Source: Euzebya tangerina (lineage in GTDB: Bacteria > Actinomycetota > Nitriliruptoria > Euzebyales > Euzebyaceae). From it: a stretch of DNA of 64,000 nucleotides. The position numbers and the translations under genes are program-made. The first letter of the stretch is position 1, and each line of letters begins with the position of its first letter. Below are positions 25,885 through 35,306 of the stretch, piece after piece. The DNA is taken from contig NZ_PPDK01000001.1 of NCBI RefSeq assembly GCF_003074135.1, forward strand, positions 434,001-498,000. The letters run 5' to 3'. Below the pieces are notes generated by a model. It did no database searches, was not told where the DNA came from, and saw only the letters and a list, made by a program, of their open reading frames with translations.

Positions 25885-26042
25885 CGTCAGCTTCCCCGCG
25901 GCGAGGTCAGGTTCCCCGCGGCGAGGCCAGGTTCCCCACGGCGAGGCCAGGTCCCCCGCGACGAGGTCAGGTTCCCCACTGCGAGGCCAGGTTCCCCACG
26001 GAGAGGTCGGGTTCCCCGCGGCGAGGTCAGGTTCCCCACCGG
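25883..26042. repeat. Eight tandem copies of a 20-bp repeat
   Basis: The unit GAGGTCAGGTTCCCCGCGGC or a close variant recurs every 20 bp from 25883 to 26042, with another partial unit running into the PhoX stop. Copies differ at a few positions (CAGG/CGGG, GCGGC/ACGGC/ACTGC). It fills the gap between the convergent CPBP and PhoX genes. The period is close to two helical turns. Confidence 0.93.
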
Positions 26043-26047
26043 GAGGG

Positions 26048-28171
26048 TCAGGTGCCCACGACCCCGCCGTCGGACTTCCAGATCGAGACCACGCCCGGAC
26101 GAGCGGGACGGCCGGCGTCAGGGTACTGCGAGATCGGCTCGGTGATCGTGCCGCCGTCACCGGGGTGCTGGACGGCGAGGAAGAGGGTCCGGCCATCAGG
26201 CGTGAACTCCGGCCCGCAGGCCTCGGCGCCGACCGGGACGGTGCAGAACTGCTGCACGTGCCCGCGCTCCGAACCCGTGAGCGGGACGAAGTGGAAGGCG
26301 TCGTTGATCCCCAGTCCGCCCGGCTGGCCATCAGTGGCCAGCAGCAGGTCCCCGGTCGGCGTCATCCGGGAGTTGTCCGGGGCCGAGATCGGCGACACCT
26401 GCGACTTGTCGAAGCCGCCGTAGAACGTCTCCGGGTCCTCCGGGTCACCGCACAGCAGCAGGAAGTCCCATGAGAACGTCTCTGCCGTCCCGGTCTCCCC
26501 GTCCTCGACGATCTCGATGACGTGGCCCCACGGGTTCGGGGTCCGGGGGTTGGCGGCGTTGGCGTCCTCCGGCTTCTCCCGGTCGGTGTTGTTGGTCAGG
26601 CAGACGTAGACGTAGCCGGGCCGGTCCTGATCAGGTGTGACGTCCTCAGGCCGGTCCATCGGGGTCGCCTCGAGGATGTCGGCCGCCAACCGGGTCCGGA
26701 TCAGGACGTCGCCCTGGTCGGTGAAGCCGTTCTCCTCGGTCAACCCGTTCTCGCCGAAGACCAGCGGGACCCACCGCCCCGTGTTGGTGTCCTCGAAGAC
26801 GGCGACGTAGAGCGTCCCCTCGTCCAACAGGCTTCCCGCCTCCTCCGCTGACATCGCCGGGTCGTAGACGCCGTCGGAGACGAACTTGTAGAGGTAGTCG
26901 AAGCGCTCGTCGTCCCCGAGGTAGGCAACGACGTTTCCCTCAGGCGTCACGGTCATCTCCGCGCCCTCGTGCTTGAAGCGTCCGAGCGCCGTCCGCTTCT
27001 TCGGCGTCGAGGTCGGGTCGTAGGGGTCGATCTCGACGATCCAGCCGAAGCGGAAGGGTTCGGTGGGCTCGAGCGTGAGTTCGAACCGGTCGTAGAAGCG
27101 CTCCCACTTCCGACCCGATGCCAGCGGGATCGGGTCGGGGTCCGGCTGCTCCTCGGATTCCTCGCCCTCGATCGGCCCGACCGGCGTGTCGGTCGAGGTG
27201 TCCACAGGTGGGGGCTCGGGCTCCTCCACCTCCTCCTCGAACTCGATGCCGTACCGCTCGTGAGACAGGCGGATCTCGTCGTCGGCGTCGGGAACCTCGC
27301 TGTCCTCCCGCAGCCCGAAGTACTGGTTGAAGTTCTCCTCCGCGGTCAGGATCGTGCCCCACGGGGTCTTCCCACCGGCGCAGTTGTTGAGCGTCCCCAG
27401 GACCTGCCGGCCGGTGCCGTCCGCGGAGGTCCGCAGCAGCGGATGGCCGGCCGCCGGGCCCGTGATCTCCATCGGCGTGAAGGGCGTGATGCGGCGGTTG
27501 AGCGGCGCGCCACGGCGGTAGTTCATACCACCGTCCCGGCCGGTGTAGATCTCGACGATCGAGCCGCCGTGGGCGTTCAGGTCGACGTCGACCTGGTCGG
27601 CGGTGGGGTTGTCGGGGTCGTAGCCCGCGAACATCAGCTCGGGGTTGGTGTACTCGTGGTTGACCCAGAGCAGCCCGCTCCGGCTCTCCTCGCCACCGCG
27701 CGTGGCCGGCAGGTAGGCGACGAAGTCGTTGTTGTAGCCGAACGCACCGGCCTGCTGCTCTGGCGTGACGTTGGAGTAGTCGCTGTTGAGTCCACCAACG
27801 CCGGGGAGGATCGGGTCACCCCAGCGGATGAAGGTGCGCCACTCATAGCCGTCGGGAACCCGGACGGTGTCGGCGGTGTTCGGCGGGACAGGTGTGAACC
27901 CGATCTGTGAACCGTCCTGGGCCAGGCTCCGTTCGGCGGAGCTGATCTCCAGGGCGCCGGCGAACCCGACGACCATGCCGACGACGGCCGCACCCTTGAG
28001 CATCTTGCGGCGGGAGATGGCCCGCTCGGCCACCTCGGCGAAGGTGTCCTGCGCGCCCGCGTTCGGCGCGTCCTTGTGACACTCGTCGTTGCACTTGTAG
28101 GTGCAGGTGGCGTAGGTCCCGGAGTGCCAGTCACCGAACAGCGGCAGCGAGCGGCGGGGCAGCTTTATCAT
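26048..28171 (-). CDS. phoX: PhoX-family (DUF839) alkaline phosphatase, Tat-exported
   Basis: PhoX enzymes are monomeric Ca/Fe-dependent phosphatases that release phosphate from organic esters outside the cell. The 707-residue protein has the actinobacterial N-terminus with CTYKCNDEC, then a twin-arginine signal (SRRKMLKGAAVVG). Family blocks GLLWVNHEYTNPE, NNCAGGKTPWGTILTAEENFNQYFG and DNSRMTPTGDLLLATDGQPGG are visible. An unusual Glu/Pro-rich insert (EEVEEPEPPPVDTS...) interrupts the domain near residue 310. AAGGA lies upstream of the ATG at 28171. It follows a phytase-like gene on the same strand. Confidence 0.92.
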   Translation of the reverse strand: MIKLPRRSLPLFGDWHSGTYATCTYKCNDECHKDAPNAGAQDTFAEVAERAISRRKMLKGAAVVGMVVGFAGALEISSAERSLAQDGSQIGFTPVPPNTADTVRVPDGYEWRTFIRWGDPILPGVGGLNSDYSNVTPEQQAGAFGYNNDFVAYLPATRGGEESRSGLLWVNHEYTNPELMFAGYDPDNPTADQVDVDLNAHGGSIVEIYTGRDGGMNYRRGAPLNRRITPFTPMEITGPAAGHPLLRTSADGTGRQVLGTLNNCAGGKTPWGTILTAEENFNQYFGLREDSEVPDADDEIRLSHERYGIEFEEEVEEPEPPPVDTSTDTPVGPIEGEESEEQPDPDPIPLASGRKWERFYDRFELTLEPTEPFRFGWIVEIDPYDPTSTPKKRTALGRFKHEGAEMTVTPEGNVVAYLGDDERFDYLYKFVSDGVYDPAMSAEEAGSLLDEGTLYVAVFEDTNTGRWVPLVFGENGLTEENGFTDQGDVLIRTRLAADILEATPMDRPEDVTPDQDRPGYVYVCLTNNTDREKPEDANAANPRTPNPWGHVIEIVEDGETGTAETFSWDFLLLCGDPEDPETFYGGFDKSQVSPISAPDNSRMTPTGDLLLATDGQPGGLGINDAFHFVPLTGSERGHVQQFCTVPVGAEACGPEFTPDGRTLFLAVQHPGDGGTITEPISQYPDAGRPARPGVVSIWKSDGGVVGT

Positions 28172-28205
28172 GGCGTGGTGGTCCTTCGTTACGTGGGGAA
28201 CTCGG

Positions 28206-28253
28206 CACGATCGGGGGATTCCGCGTCCATGTGTGGGTTTGGCCCCGATCGTG
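28206..28253 (-). terminator. Hairpin between the phytase-like gene and phoX
   Basis: CACGATCGGGG and CCCCGATCGTG form a perfect 11-bp stem with a 26-nt loop. It lies just after the phytase-like stop and 35 bp before the phoX start, so it may reduce readthrough into phoX. Confidence 0.5.
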
Positions 28254-28273
28254 GCCAAGCCCGGACGTGGGCG

Positions 28274-31200
28274 TCAGAGGTCCTCGAGCGGTCCAAGGTC
28301 CAGCCACAGGGTCTGCCCGATGGCGTCGTCCAGGCCGTCGTTGTCCGTGGCGACGATCACGTTGCCGTCGGCCGAGATGGCCATGCCCTCGGCCTTGTCC
28401 GGGGTCCAGATCGAGCCCGCTTCGAGCGCGGGCAGCAGGTCGACCAGCAAGGTCTTCGGTACCACCGTCCGTGGGTCGTCGTAGGGCGCGAACGTGGCGG
28501 CGGCCAGGTCGATGCCGTACACCCGCTTGATGCGCGCGTCGGTGCCGAGCTGGTTGTCACGCTCGATGACGGCGAACGTGCCGTCCGGCAGGGGGGTCAG
28601 CTCGGAGAGGCCGACCCAGCCACCGGCCGGTGACTCGACCGCGTCCAGCTCGTAGTCGGCGAAGGTCCACGTGCTGGTCGCAACCTCGTACCGTCCGATC
28701 TTGACGATGCCGGGATCGTCGTCGGCCCACTCGCGCTGGATGACGGTGTAGAGGAACTCGGAGGTGTCCTCACCGGTGACGGCGACGCCCTCGAAGCCGG
28801 ACGACGTTGCCTGATCAACCAGCGCCGGGGGCAGCGTGATCTCCTCGGTGACGACGCCATCGTCCCCGATCTTGACCAGCGCGTTCGGGCGCTCTTCGAT
28901 CGCGCCGTCATAGCGGCCCTCCGACGCGATCCACCAGCCGCCCTCAGGGGCTGGAGCAACGCCCTCAGCATCCAGGGAGAACGACGCACCGGTGATGGCC
29001 GTCCTCGCCGTGATCGCCGCGGGTGAGGTGCCGGGATCGACGTCGTAGAGGTAGGAGACGCCCAGGATGGAGTCACTGACCGCAGCCATGCCCTCCGGGC
29101 CGGTGGCCAGGCCGGACAGCGCCACCCACGGGACCGGGACCTCCCCGGTGCTGGCGACCTGCGGGTAGGCCGGCTCGGTGTCCTCGGCGTCGTAGTCGTA
29201 GAGGGTGATCAGGGGGGGGAACCCGTCCTCGGCGTTCTCGGCGGCCACGACGAAGAGGTCACGGTCGCCGATGGCCTTCAGTCCCTCCGGACCGCTGCCG
29301 GTGGGAAGCAGCTGCACGAAGGTGGGGGCGCCGTCGCTCACGTCGTAGACGCCGATGACGTTGGTGCGCTCGGCCCCGACGAAGAGGAAGGTCGTCTCGC
29401 CGTCGTCGTACACCCCGGTCTCGACACCCTCGGGCTCGCCGCCCTTGTTCTCGCTGCGGCCCTCGTTGTAGTGGCCGGCGCGGATCTGCTCGTACTCGAA
29501 GGTGTTGCCCGAGTCGTACTCGACGGTGCCGTCGACGCCCCAGATGGTGAAGCCACGCGAGCCGCCCTCGTTGCCGTCGGCGTCCTCGTAGTCGCCCTCG
29601 TTGGCGGTGGAGAAGCTGTCGCTGTCGATCCAGCTGACGGCGTCGGGCTCGCGGCGCTTGGTGATGGTCTCCGTCAGTTGGATGTCCCCGTTCTCCTGGG
29701 GACCGATCTCCTCCTCGGTCGCATCGACGCCCTCGACCGTCACCTCCCCCGCGGAGAAGTCGCTGGTGACGGTACCCGTCGCGAGGTCGACCACGACGAG
29801 GTGGTTGTTCTCCTGCAGGCTGACCGCCGCCAGGTTCTCGTCGTTGATGTCGACGTACTCGACCTCGGGGTCGTCGGGCGCGACCTCGGCCAGACCGTCC
29901 AGGTCGACCGGTGTGGCGGTCCAGTCGTTCGGCTGGTCTGGGATCGTGGCGTCGAGGACGACGAGGAAGCCACCCGGCAGCTGCGGGATCAGGCCGTCGT
30001 TCTCATCCTCGTCCCGCTCGTTCTCGATGGCGATCGCCGCATACTCCCCGCTCGGGGAGACCGCGATCGCATCCGGCTGACCGCCCAAGTCGATGGTGCG
30101 GATCTCGGTGCCGTCATCGGCGTCGGCGATGATCAGCTCACCGGACGGGTTGTCGAAGTCGGGGGAGGTGTTGAGTGCGACCAGCAGGTAGTCGCCGAGC
30201 ACGGCCACGCTGGTGGGCTCACCGTCGTAGGCGATCGTCCCGGCGTCCTGCGGATCGCTTGGGTCGGCGATGTCGACGAAGCCGATCGCGTTGTTCGGCG
30301 AGTCGCTGTAGATCAGCGTCTGCCCGTCGGCGGTGACGTCGGCGATCTCGGCCGACTCGCTGCCGGCCGTGGTCACGTCGAAGGTGCCGACGTGGGTGAA
30401 GGTCCCGCTTGGCTCGACCGGTGTGTCGGTCGGCGTGTCGGTGGGCGTCGGCGTGGGCTCAGGGATGTTGCCCGTCGCGAGGTCACACGCCGTACCGGTC
30501 GTGTTCGGGCCACAGATGATGTCGTAGGACCCACCAACAAGGAACTCGGCTGTCGCGGGCGGGAGCATGTCCCCGTTGGAGAGGAGCACCACGGTGGTGC
30601 CGTCCAGGTTGGCGGCTGCAGCCGCGAAGCCGGACGCCCACCCCAGCTCCAGGTAGCCGTCAACCAGGATGACCCGCTCCACGCCTGGCCCGGCGTCGTC
30701 GATGTACTGGGCGATCGCGGCCGCGGTGATGGCCCGGTCGTCTCCCGCCAGGCGGGTGACCACGAAGCCGCGGGACTCGAGGTCGATGACCACCTCGTCG
30801 GCGATGGCGTCGACCCCGCCGAGGACGAGGAGCTGCTCGAGCGTCGAGGTCTCCAGTGCCTCCAGCGTGGTGTCGGTCAGGGTGTCCGTGTCGGTCAGGA
30901 ACGTCGGCAGGCCGAAGCCGGCACCCAGCGTTCCTCCACCGATCGAGTCGGCGAAGACCGACGTGGGGTTGCCCTCGGCTGGGTAGGCACGCGCCACGAC
31001 ACCGGTCAGGGCATCGGTCCCCTCGGCCTCGAAGATGGCCTCGGCGGTGCCGAAGCGTGTCGCCCCGCCCAGGCGGGTGACATCCAGGCCCACTGCAACC
31101 AGTGCATCCTCGACGGCCTGGGACACGGCGTCGACGCCACCGAGGATGGTGGCGGACGTGGCGCCCAGCCGCTCGATCTCCGTCGCCGCCGAGTCGCTCA

Positions 31201-31480
31201 ACTCGTCGGTGTCCGTCAGGACCAGAGGCCCCTCGACGGCTCCTTGGATCAGCCCGCCTGCCAGGGAGTCGATGGAGACGTCGTCACGAGCGATGACCAC
31301 GTGCTCGGCGCTGTTGAACAGCAACCCACTCAGGGCGAGCGCATCGTCGGCGGCGGTCCCGTCCGAGTCGAGTTGGGCCAGCGCTGGTGGACGGGAGAGC
31401 AGGGTCACGGCCAGGAGGAGCGCAAGGCCGGCAGCAAGCATGACCCGGGGGGTGGTCAGGCCGAATCGGGTGTCCATCAC
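28274..31480 (-). CDS. Secreted CWB2-anchored protein with choice-of-anchor I and phytase-like esterase domains
   Basis: This 1068-residue exported protein has a Sec signal (residues 1-35). CWB2 repeats span about 40-335 (ATILGGVDAVS, RLGGATRFGTA, LLVLGGVDAIA). A Pro/Thr linker at about 340-355 (PTPTPTDTPTDTP) separates them from a propeller of the LVIVD/choice-of-anchor I type. The C-terminal part (about 800-1060) matches the esterase-like activity of phytase family: EGVAVTGEDTSEFLYTVIQ, GWVGLSELTPLPDGTFAVIERD and DKAEGMAISADG. Lying beside PhoX, it probably cleaves organic phosphate while held at the wall. Confidence 0.82.
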   Translation of the reverse strand: MMDTRFGLTTPRVMLAAGLALLLAVTLLSRPPALAQLDSDGTAADDALALSGLLFNSAEHVVIARDDVSIDSLAGGLIQGAVEGPLVLTDTDELSDSAATEIERLGATSATILGGVDAVSQAVEDALVAVGLDVTRLGGATRFGTAEAIFEAEGTDALTGVVARAYPAEGNPTSVFADSIGGGTLGAGFGLPTFLTDTDTLTDTTLEALETSTLEQLLVLGGVDAIADEVVIDLESRGFVVTRLAGDDRAITAAAIAQYIDDAGPGVERVILVDGYLELGWASGFAAAAANLDGTTVVLLSNGDMLPPATAEFLVGGSYDIICGPNTTGTACDLATGNIPEPTPTPTDTPTDTPVEPSGTFTHVGTFDVTTAGSESAEIADVTADGQTLIYSDSPNNAIGFVDIADPSDPQDAGTIAYDGEPTSVAVLGDYLLVALNTSPDFDNPSGELIIADADDGTEIRTIDLGGQPDAIAVSPSGEYAAIAIENERDEDENDGLIPQLPGGFLVVLDATIPDQPNDWTATPVDLDGLAEVAPDDPEVEYVDINDENLAAVSLQENNHLVVVDLATGTVTSDFSAGEVTVEGVDATEEEIGPQENGDIQLTETITKRREPDAVSWIDSDSFSTANEGDYEDADGNEGGSRGFTIWGVDGTVEYDSGNTFEYEQIRAGHYNEGRSENKGGEPEGVETGVYDDGETTFLFVGAERTNVIGVYDVSDGAPTFVQLLPTGSGPEGLKAIGDRDLFVVAAENAEDGFPPLITLYDYDAEDTEPAYPQVASTGEVPVPWVALSGLATGPEGMAAVSDSILGVSYLYDVDPGTSPAAITARTAITGASFSLDAEGVAPAPEGGWWIASEGRYDGAIEERPNALVKIGDDGVVTEEITLPPALVDQATSSGFEGVAVTGEDTSEFLYTVIQREWADDDPGIVKIGRYEVATSTWTFADYELDAVESPAGGWVGLSELTPLPDGTFAVIERDNQLGTDARIKRVYGIDLAAATFAPYDDPRTVVPKTLLVDLLPALEAGSIWTPDKAEGMAISADGNVIVATDNDGLDDAIGQTLWLDLGPLEDL

Positions 31481-31550
31481 GACGGTCTTTCGGTTGCGGG
31501 CGACGGTGCAGCACCGGACGGACCCGGCGCACTGGCACGAGTCGTAGAGG

Positions 31551-31564
31551 TCGGACTTGTCCGA
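31551..31564. promoter_or_regulatory. Inverted repeat upstream of the phytase-like gene
   Basis: TCGGAC-TT-GTCCGA is a perfect 14-bp inverted repeat about 70 bp upstream of the start at 31480. It could be an operator for the phytase-like gene. No direct-repeat Pho box is obvious nearby. Confidence 0.3.
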
Positions 31565-31720
31565 GACGTGTTCGCCGTCTGAACGACAGACACGTGATCG
31601 GTGACCAACAGCCGAACGCGGTCACGTCGGTTTCAGTCCCGCACCCACCGGATAGGGCCACCGGAGCCGGCCCCCGACCCCCGTGCCGACGATTGAATCG
31701 ACAACCTCAAGGACACCCAC

Positions 31721-31792
31721 ATGCTCGGACTTGGAATCGTAGGAACCATCTTGGTGGTCCTGCTGATCATCTACCTGGCGAAGCGGGTGTGA
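31721..31792 (+). CDS. 23-residue hydrophobic membrane peptide
   Basis: ATG at 31721 opens a 23-codon reading frame, MLGLGIVGTILVVLLIIYLA then Lys-Arg-Val and stop. It consists of one transmembrane helix with a positive C-terminal end. AAGGA lies 10 bp upstream of the ATG and a strong terminator hairpin follows 24 bp after the stop, so it looks like a complete small transcription unit. Very short hydrophobic proteins of this pattern occur in actinobacteria; function unknown. A chance frame cannot be excluded. Confidence 0.6.
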   Translation: MLGLGIVGTILVVLLIIYLAKRV

Positions 31793-31815
31793 GACCACAC
31801 GCCGCGCCCACACGA

Positions 31816-31848
31816 ACGAACGGACCTCCCTTGGTGAGGTCCGTTCGT
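31816..31848. terminator. Strong bidirectional terminator hairpin
   Basis: ACGAACGGACCTC and GAGGTCCGTTCGT form a perfect 13-bp stem with a 7-nt loop (CCTTGGT). It lies between the small peptide gene and the convergent DUF5995 gene. Confidence 0.85.
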
Positions 31849-31861
31849 CGTCGGGCAGGTC

Positions 31862-32989
31862 CTACTGGCCGAGGAGGCCGCCGATCGGGGCGAGCAGGGG
31901 GCCGACCGGATCGAGCAGGCTGGGCGCCACCGTGATCTCGATGCCGAACTCGATGCTCACCTCAACCTGGACACCCAGCGCTGCCAGGGCCTGGAGATCG
32001 TCGGTCGGGTTCGGCACGTCGAAGCTCGGAGCATCGATGAGGGGCTCGTCCTGGCCGTCGAAGTACGTGCCGTCGCCGCCGTCCCAGTTGTGCCAGTTCT
32101 CCGCGCAGTAGGCGTTGCGTGCGTCGCGCTCGGCATCGCTGGCTGCCGTGGCCTGGCGAATCAATCCCGCAAGCTCGGCTGATCCGCTCTCGATGCCCTG
32201 CGCCACCAGGTGGGCGACCGGCTCGGGCGCATAGGTCATCAGCCACGCCGCATTCCAGGCCCGTTCGCGCCACTCCTGGATGACCTGTTGGACGGCGAAC
32301 CCGGTCAGCACGTCGTCGTCGGGGTTGGTGTCCCAGGTCGGGTCGAACCGGGCGATCATCTCTGGGCTCAGGTCATCCCCCACGTTGTTCAGGAACTCGT
32401 TGACGCGTTCGTGATCCGGCTTGCGGCTGTTGCCGTCTGCGTCGGTCAGACCGATGTCGTCGAGGACGAATGGCAGATCCCGGTTGATGTGGGCGTTCAT
32501 GCCCATAAGGAAGTTGCCGGTCGAGCTCAGCTCCTGCGCGTCGGCCGAGGCGAACGCCTCGCGCCAGACCGGCGGCACGTCGCTGACGCGGTTGTGCCGC
32601 CAGGCGCGCTGCGGACCCAGGTAGTACTCGGCGAAGACGGCGTCGTAGTGGTGCATCCACGGGACGTCGTCGTAGAAGCCGGGAATCTGGGAGGACTCGT
32701 AGTAGGCCTCGGTGGTCCGCATGTAGCCGAGCTGGAAGATGGCGTTGTGGTCGCACCGCCGTGCCAGCTGGTGGAACGTTCGCGACATCGAGCGGAGGAC
32801 CGATTCGACACACCGGTGGCTGCCCCGCTTGCAAACGTTGGAGTCGGAGGTGTCGAGGCCGGGTGTGAAGCCGGGGATGAGCTCTCCCCAGTTGACGAGG
32901 GGCGGGGGCTCGTCGGCGACCGCCTGGGTGGGGGCCAGCAACGCGACCACCAGGGCGAGGGCGGTCATCACGCGGTTCCGGCGGGCCAT
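31862..32989 (-). CDS. Secreted DUF5995-family protein
   Basis: This 375-residue exported protein has a Sec signal (ALALVVALLAPTQAVA). The DUF5995 block includes FHQLARRCDHNAIFQLGYMRTT, WMHHYDAVFAEYY and GNFLMGMNAHINRDLPFVL. Conserved His, Asp and Asn residues there hint at metal binding, but no activity is known. Paired cysteines (CKRGSHRC) may form a disulfide. The C-terminus ends in a hydrophobic Gly/Leu/Pro stretch (PVGPLLAPIGGLLG). Confidence 0.82.
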   Translation of the reverse strand: MARRNRVMTALALVVALLAPTQAVADEPPPLVNWGELIPGFTPGLDTSDSNVCKRGSHRCVESVLRSMSRTFHQLARRCDHNAIFQLGYMRTTEAYYESSQIPGFYDDVPWMHHYDAVFAEYYLGPQRAWRHNRVSDVPPVWREAFASADAQELSSTGNFLMGMNAHINRDLPFVLDDIGLTDADGNSRKPDHERVNEFLNNVGDDLSPEMIARFDPTWDTNPDDDVLTGFAVQQVIQEWRERAWNAAWLMTYAPEPVAHLVAQGIESGSAELAGLIRQATAASDAERDARNAYCAENWHNWDGGDGTYFDGQDEPLIDAPSFDVPNPTDDLQALAALGVQVEVSIEFGIEITVAPSLLDPVGPLLAPIGGLLGQ

Positions 32990-33150
32990 GGGCGCGCTCC
33001 TCTCGAGGTCGACGTTGGTCTATGAGTCCTAGGGAGTCATGGGAGCATCGGCCTCTGCCGCCGAATGCTTGAGCAACTGGTGGTCCAGCGGTGACGTCCC
33101 TGGGTTGGAAGCGAACCCGGCGGTCCACTCCGGCTGGCTACCCTTGGGCC

Positions 33151-34842
33151 GTGACGACGAAGACAGCGGCGGCGCCCGACGACGCCGACGCGGAGCCTGG
33201 CGCCCAGGCGCCCCGTGCCACGAGTGCTCGGCCGGCGGTCGGCCACCGAAGCACAACCCCCTTCATCATCACGGGCGCGCTGATCGCCGCGTACTACGCA
33301 CTGACCATGCGGGCCCTCGACGGACTCCAACTGCACAACGACCTCGGGATCCAGTACTACCTGGCGCGTGTCACAGCCGAGGGCGGAATCCCCCTCATCG
33401 ACTTCGAGCACGGCTGGAACACGCTCAGCTGGTACTACTCGGCGACGCTGTACACCCTGGCCGACGGCAACGCGACCGTCTGGGTGAACCTGTGGGGCCG
33501 AGGCGGGTTCATCATGGCGGCCGTCGCCATGATGGTGATCCTGTGGCGGGCCCGGGTTCCCGCGGGCTGGGTCGCCGGGATCGCCCCGCTGTGGATCGTC
33601 CTCACCCACGTCGCTCACAACAAGTACGCCATCCCCACCATCTGGGTCGCGATCCTGCTGCCCGTCGGCACGGTGCGCGTGTCGTGGCAGCGCGCTCTTC
33701 GGGTGGGCCTGGCCGCCACGGTCTTCTGGGCCCACGTCGAGCTTGCGATCCTGCTGGCGATCGGCACGGCCATGTTCGATCTCGTCGGTCGACGGGATGC
33801 CCCGATCTCCGAGCGCGTGATCACGATGCTCCACGCCCCGGCTGGGGTGGTCGTGGGGCTGGTCTCACAGATCGCGGTCTACAGCCTGGTCGGGCTTCCG
33901 GCGACCGAGTTCCTCCAGCAGGCGATCGGCAACTGGACGGTGACCGACTTCGGCCCCCTGTTCGACTTCCCGATCCTCGCGCCGGAGACGATCCGGCTGG
34001 CCCTGTTCCCCATGCTGATGCTGGTGCCGTTCGTGCCGCTGCTGTGGCGGCGGCTCTCCGACCCAACGCGGCTGCTGGCGCTGTGCAACCTGGCGCTGGG
34101 GCTGATCGCGATCCGGCGTCAGGGCGACAACCACGCCGCCGCGGCGGGGACTCTGGCTGCGCTGGTCATCGCGCTGGGCGCACTCGACCTCTCGCGGGAG
34201 TGGCATGCCGTGCGCGCGGCCGTGGCGCGGCTTCGACCAGCCAGACCAGCGACGATGCTGGCCGGGATCGGCGGGGTCGCCTGGTACATGGCGGGGATCG
34301 CCGTCGGCTTCCAGGTCGCCTCGTTGGCGGCCATCGTCGGCCTGACCGTGTTCGCCCTCGCGGCGGTCGTCGCCGAGCGACAGAGCCAGCTGACCGCGTC
34401 AAGCGTCGGCGCACTGCTCGCCGCCGCCGCCGTGGCCGTGACCGGTGTGGGCGGGCACCTGGTCGACATCGTCGGGCAGGACGATGCGCTGGGGGAGACC
34501 ACCGCGATCACGGCAGCCGTCCAGCCCGAACTGGACCGCTGTCTCCAGGGGTCGGACTCCCGCGACGTGTGGATCGTGCCCTCACCGCTGACGCTGTACG
34601 ACACCCTCGAGGTCACCAACCCGACCCCCTTCTTCGCCTTCTGGTACAACCTCGAAAGCGAGCGGGACCGGATCATCGGGCTGATGGACGACGGGTCCAT
34701 CCCCGCAATCCTGCAGGTGGGTGCGTGGCCGCAGTCGATGGCGTCGACCGTGCCGGAGATCGAGGCGCGATACCGGGCGTGCGCCAGCGGACCGGTCGAC
34801 GGCTCGCCGCGCGACTTCACCGTCTGGGTCCAGACCAACTGA
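33151..34842 (+). CDS. Large polytopic membrane protein, possible GT-C-like glycosyltransferase
   Basis: This 563-residue protein has about 11 hydrophobic helices and a soluble C-terminal domain of roughly 100 residues. The first loop after helix 1 reads [19 protein letters not shown] then IDFEHGWN; acidic residues in that loop are typical of GT-C polyprenyl-phosphate-sugar glycosyltransferases. I cannot assign a family with certainty. The GTG at 33151 is preferred because TACCCT lies 6 bp upstream, a leaderless promoter arrangement. Confidence 0.7.
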   Translation: MTTKTAAAPDDADAEPGAQAPRATSARPAVGHRSTTPFIITGALIAAYYALTMRALDGLQLHNDLGIQYYLARVTAEGGIPLIDFEHGWNTLSWYYSATLYTLADGNATVWVNLWGRGGFIMAAVAMMVILWRARVPAGWVAGIAPLWIVLTHVAHNKYAIPTIWVAILLPVGTVRVSWQRALRVGLAATVFWAHVELAILLAIGTAMFDLVGRRDAPISERVITMLHAPAGVVVGLVSQIAVYSLVGLPATEFLQQAIGNWTVTDFGPLFDFPILAPETIRLALFPMLMLVPFVPLLWRRLSDPTRLLALCNLALGLIAIRRQGDNHAAAAGTLAALVIALGALDLSREWHAVRAAVARLRPARPATMLAGIGGVAWYMAGIAVGFQVASLAAIVGLTVFALAAVVAERQSQLTASSVGALLAAAAVAVTGVGGHLVDIVGQDDALGETTAITAAVQPELDRCLQGSDSRDVWIVPSPLTLYDTLEVTNPTPFFAFWYNLESERDRIIGLMDDGSIPAILQVGAWPQSMASTVPEIEARYRACASGPVDGSPRDFTVWVQTN

Positions 34843-34901
34843 CGTTCGCTCGGCCGGTCCGTCGAGTCGCCCGGCTTGACCGCGGTAGCAGACTGGTCAC
34901 C

Positions 34902-35288
34902 ATGACCGACCGCCTGGAGCAGAACAAGAAGACCGTGGAGGCCTTCTACGACCTGATGTTCAATCACGACCGCCCGGCGGAGGCAGTCGACCGCTACGTC
35001 GGTGCCTCCTACGTCCAGCACAATCCGGACGTGGGAGATGGCAAGCAGGCCTTCATCGAGTACTTCGAGCGGATGGCCGCCGAGTATCCCGGCAAGCACG
35101 TCGAGTTCGTCCGATGCTTCGCCGACGGCGACCATGTGATCCTCCACTGCCGTCAGACCTGGCCCGACGATGTCGTCTACGCCGGCATCGACATCTTCCG
35201 CCTCGACGAGGACGGAAAGGTGGTCGAGCACTGGGACGTGCTGCAGGTGGTGCCCACGGAGTCGAAGAACTCCAACACCATGTTCTGA
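34902..35288 (+). CDS. SnoaL-like/NTF2-fold protein
   Basis: This 128-residue cone-shaped NTF2-fold protein contains [23 protein letters not shown] and [15 protein letters not shown], with the SnoaL-like pattern of His, Asp and Trp (VEHWDVLQ) lining the pocket. Such proteins act as isomerases, hydrolases or ligand binders. It stands alone, 59 bp after the membrane protein gene. Confidence 0.88.
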   Translation: MTDRLEQNKKTVEAFYDLMFNHDRPAEAVDRYVGASYVQHNPDVGDGKQAFIEYFERMAAEYPGKHVEFVRCFADGDHVILHCRQTWPDDVVYAGIDIFRLDEDGKVVEHWDVLQVVPTESKNSNTMF

Positions 35289-35306
35289 CCCCTTACAGCA
35301 GCCCGT

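Noticed and set aside
25883-26042. CRISPR array
   Set aside because: Units of 20 bp follow each other directly with no unique spacers and no cas genes nearby.
24307-26331. 674-codon minus-strand frame running through the 20-bp repeats
   Set aside because: Crosses the CPBP and thioredoxin genes antisense; the repeated GEPDLAAG-type peptide only reflects the DNA repeat array.
29471-31582. 703-codon plus-strand frame opposite the phytase-like gene
   Set aside because: Antisense shadow rich in Val, Asp, Gly and Arg; the minus-strand protein has a signal peptide and known domains.
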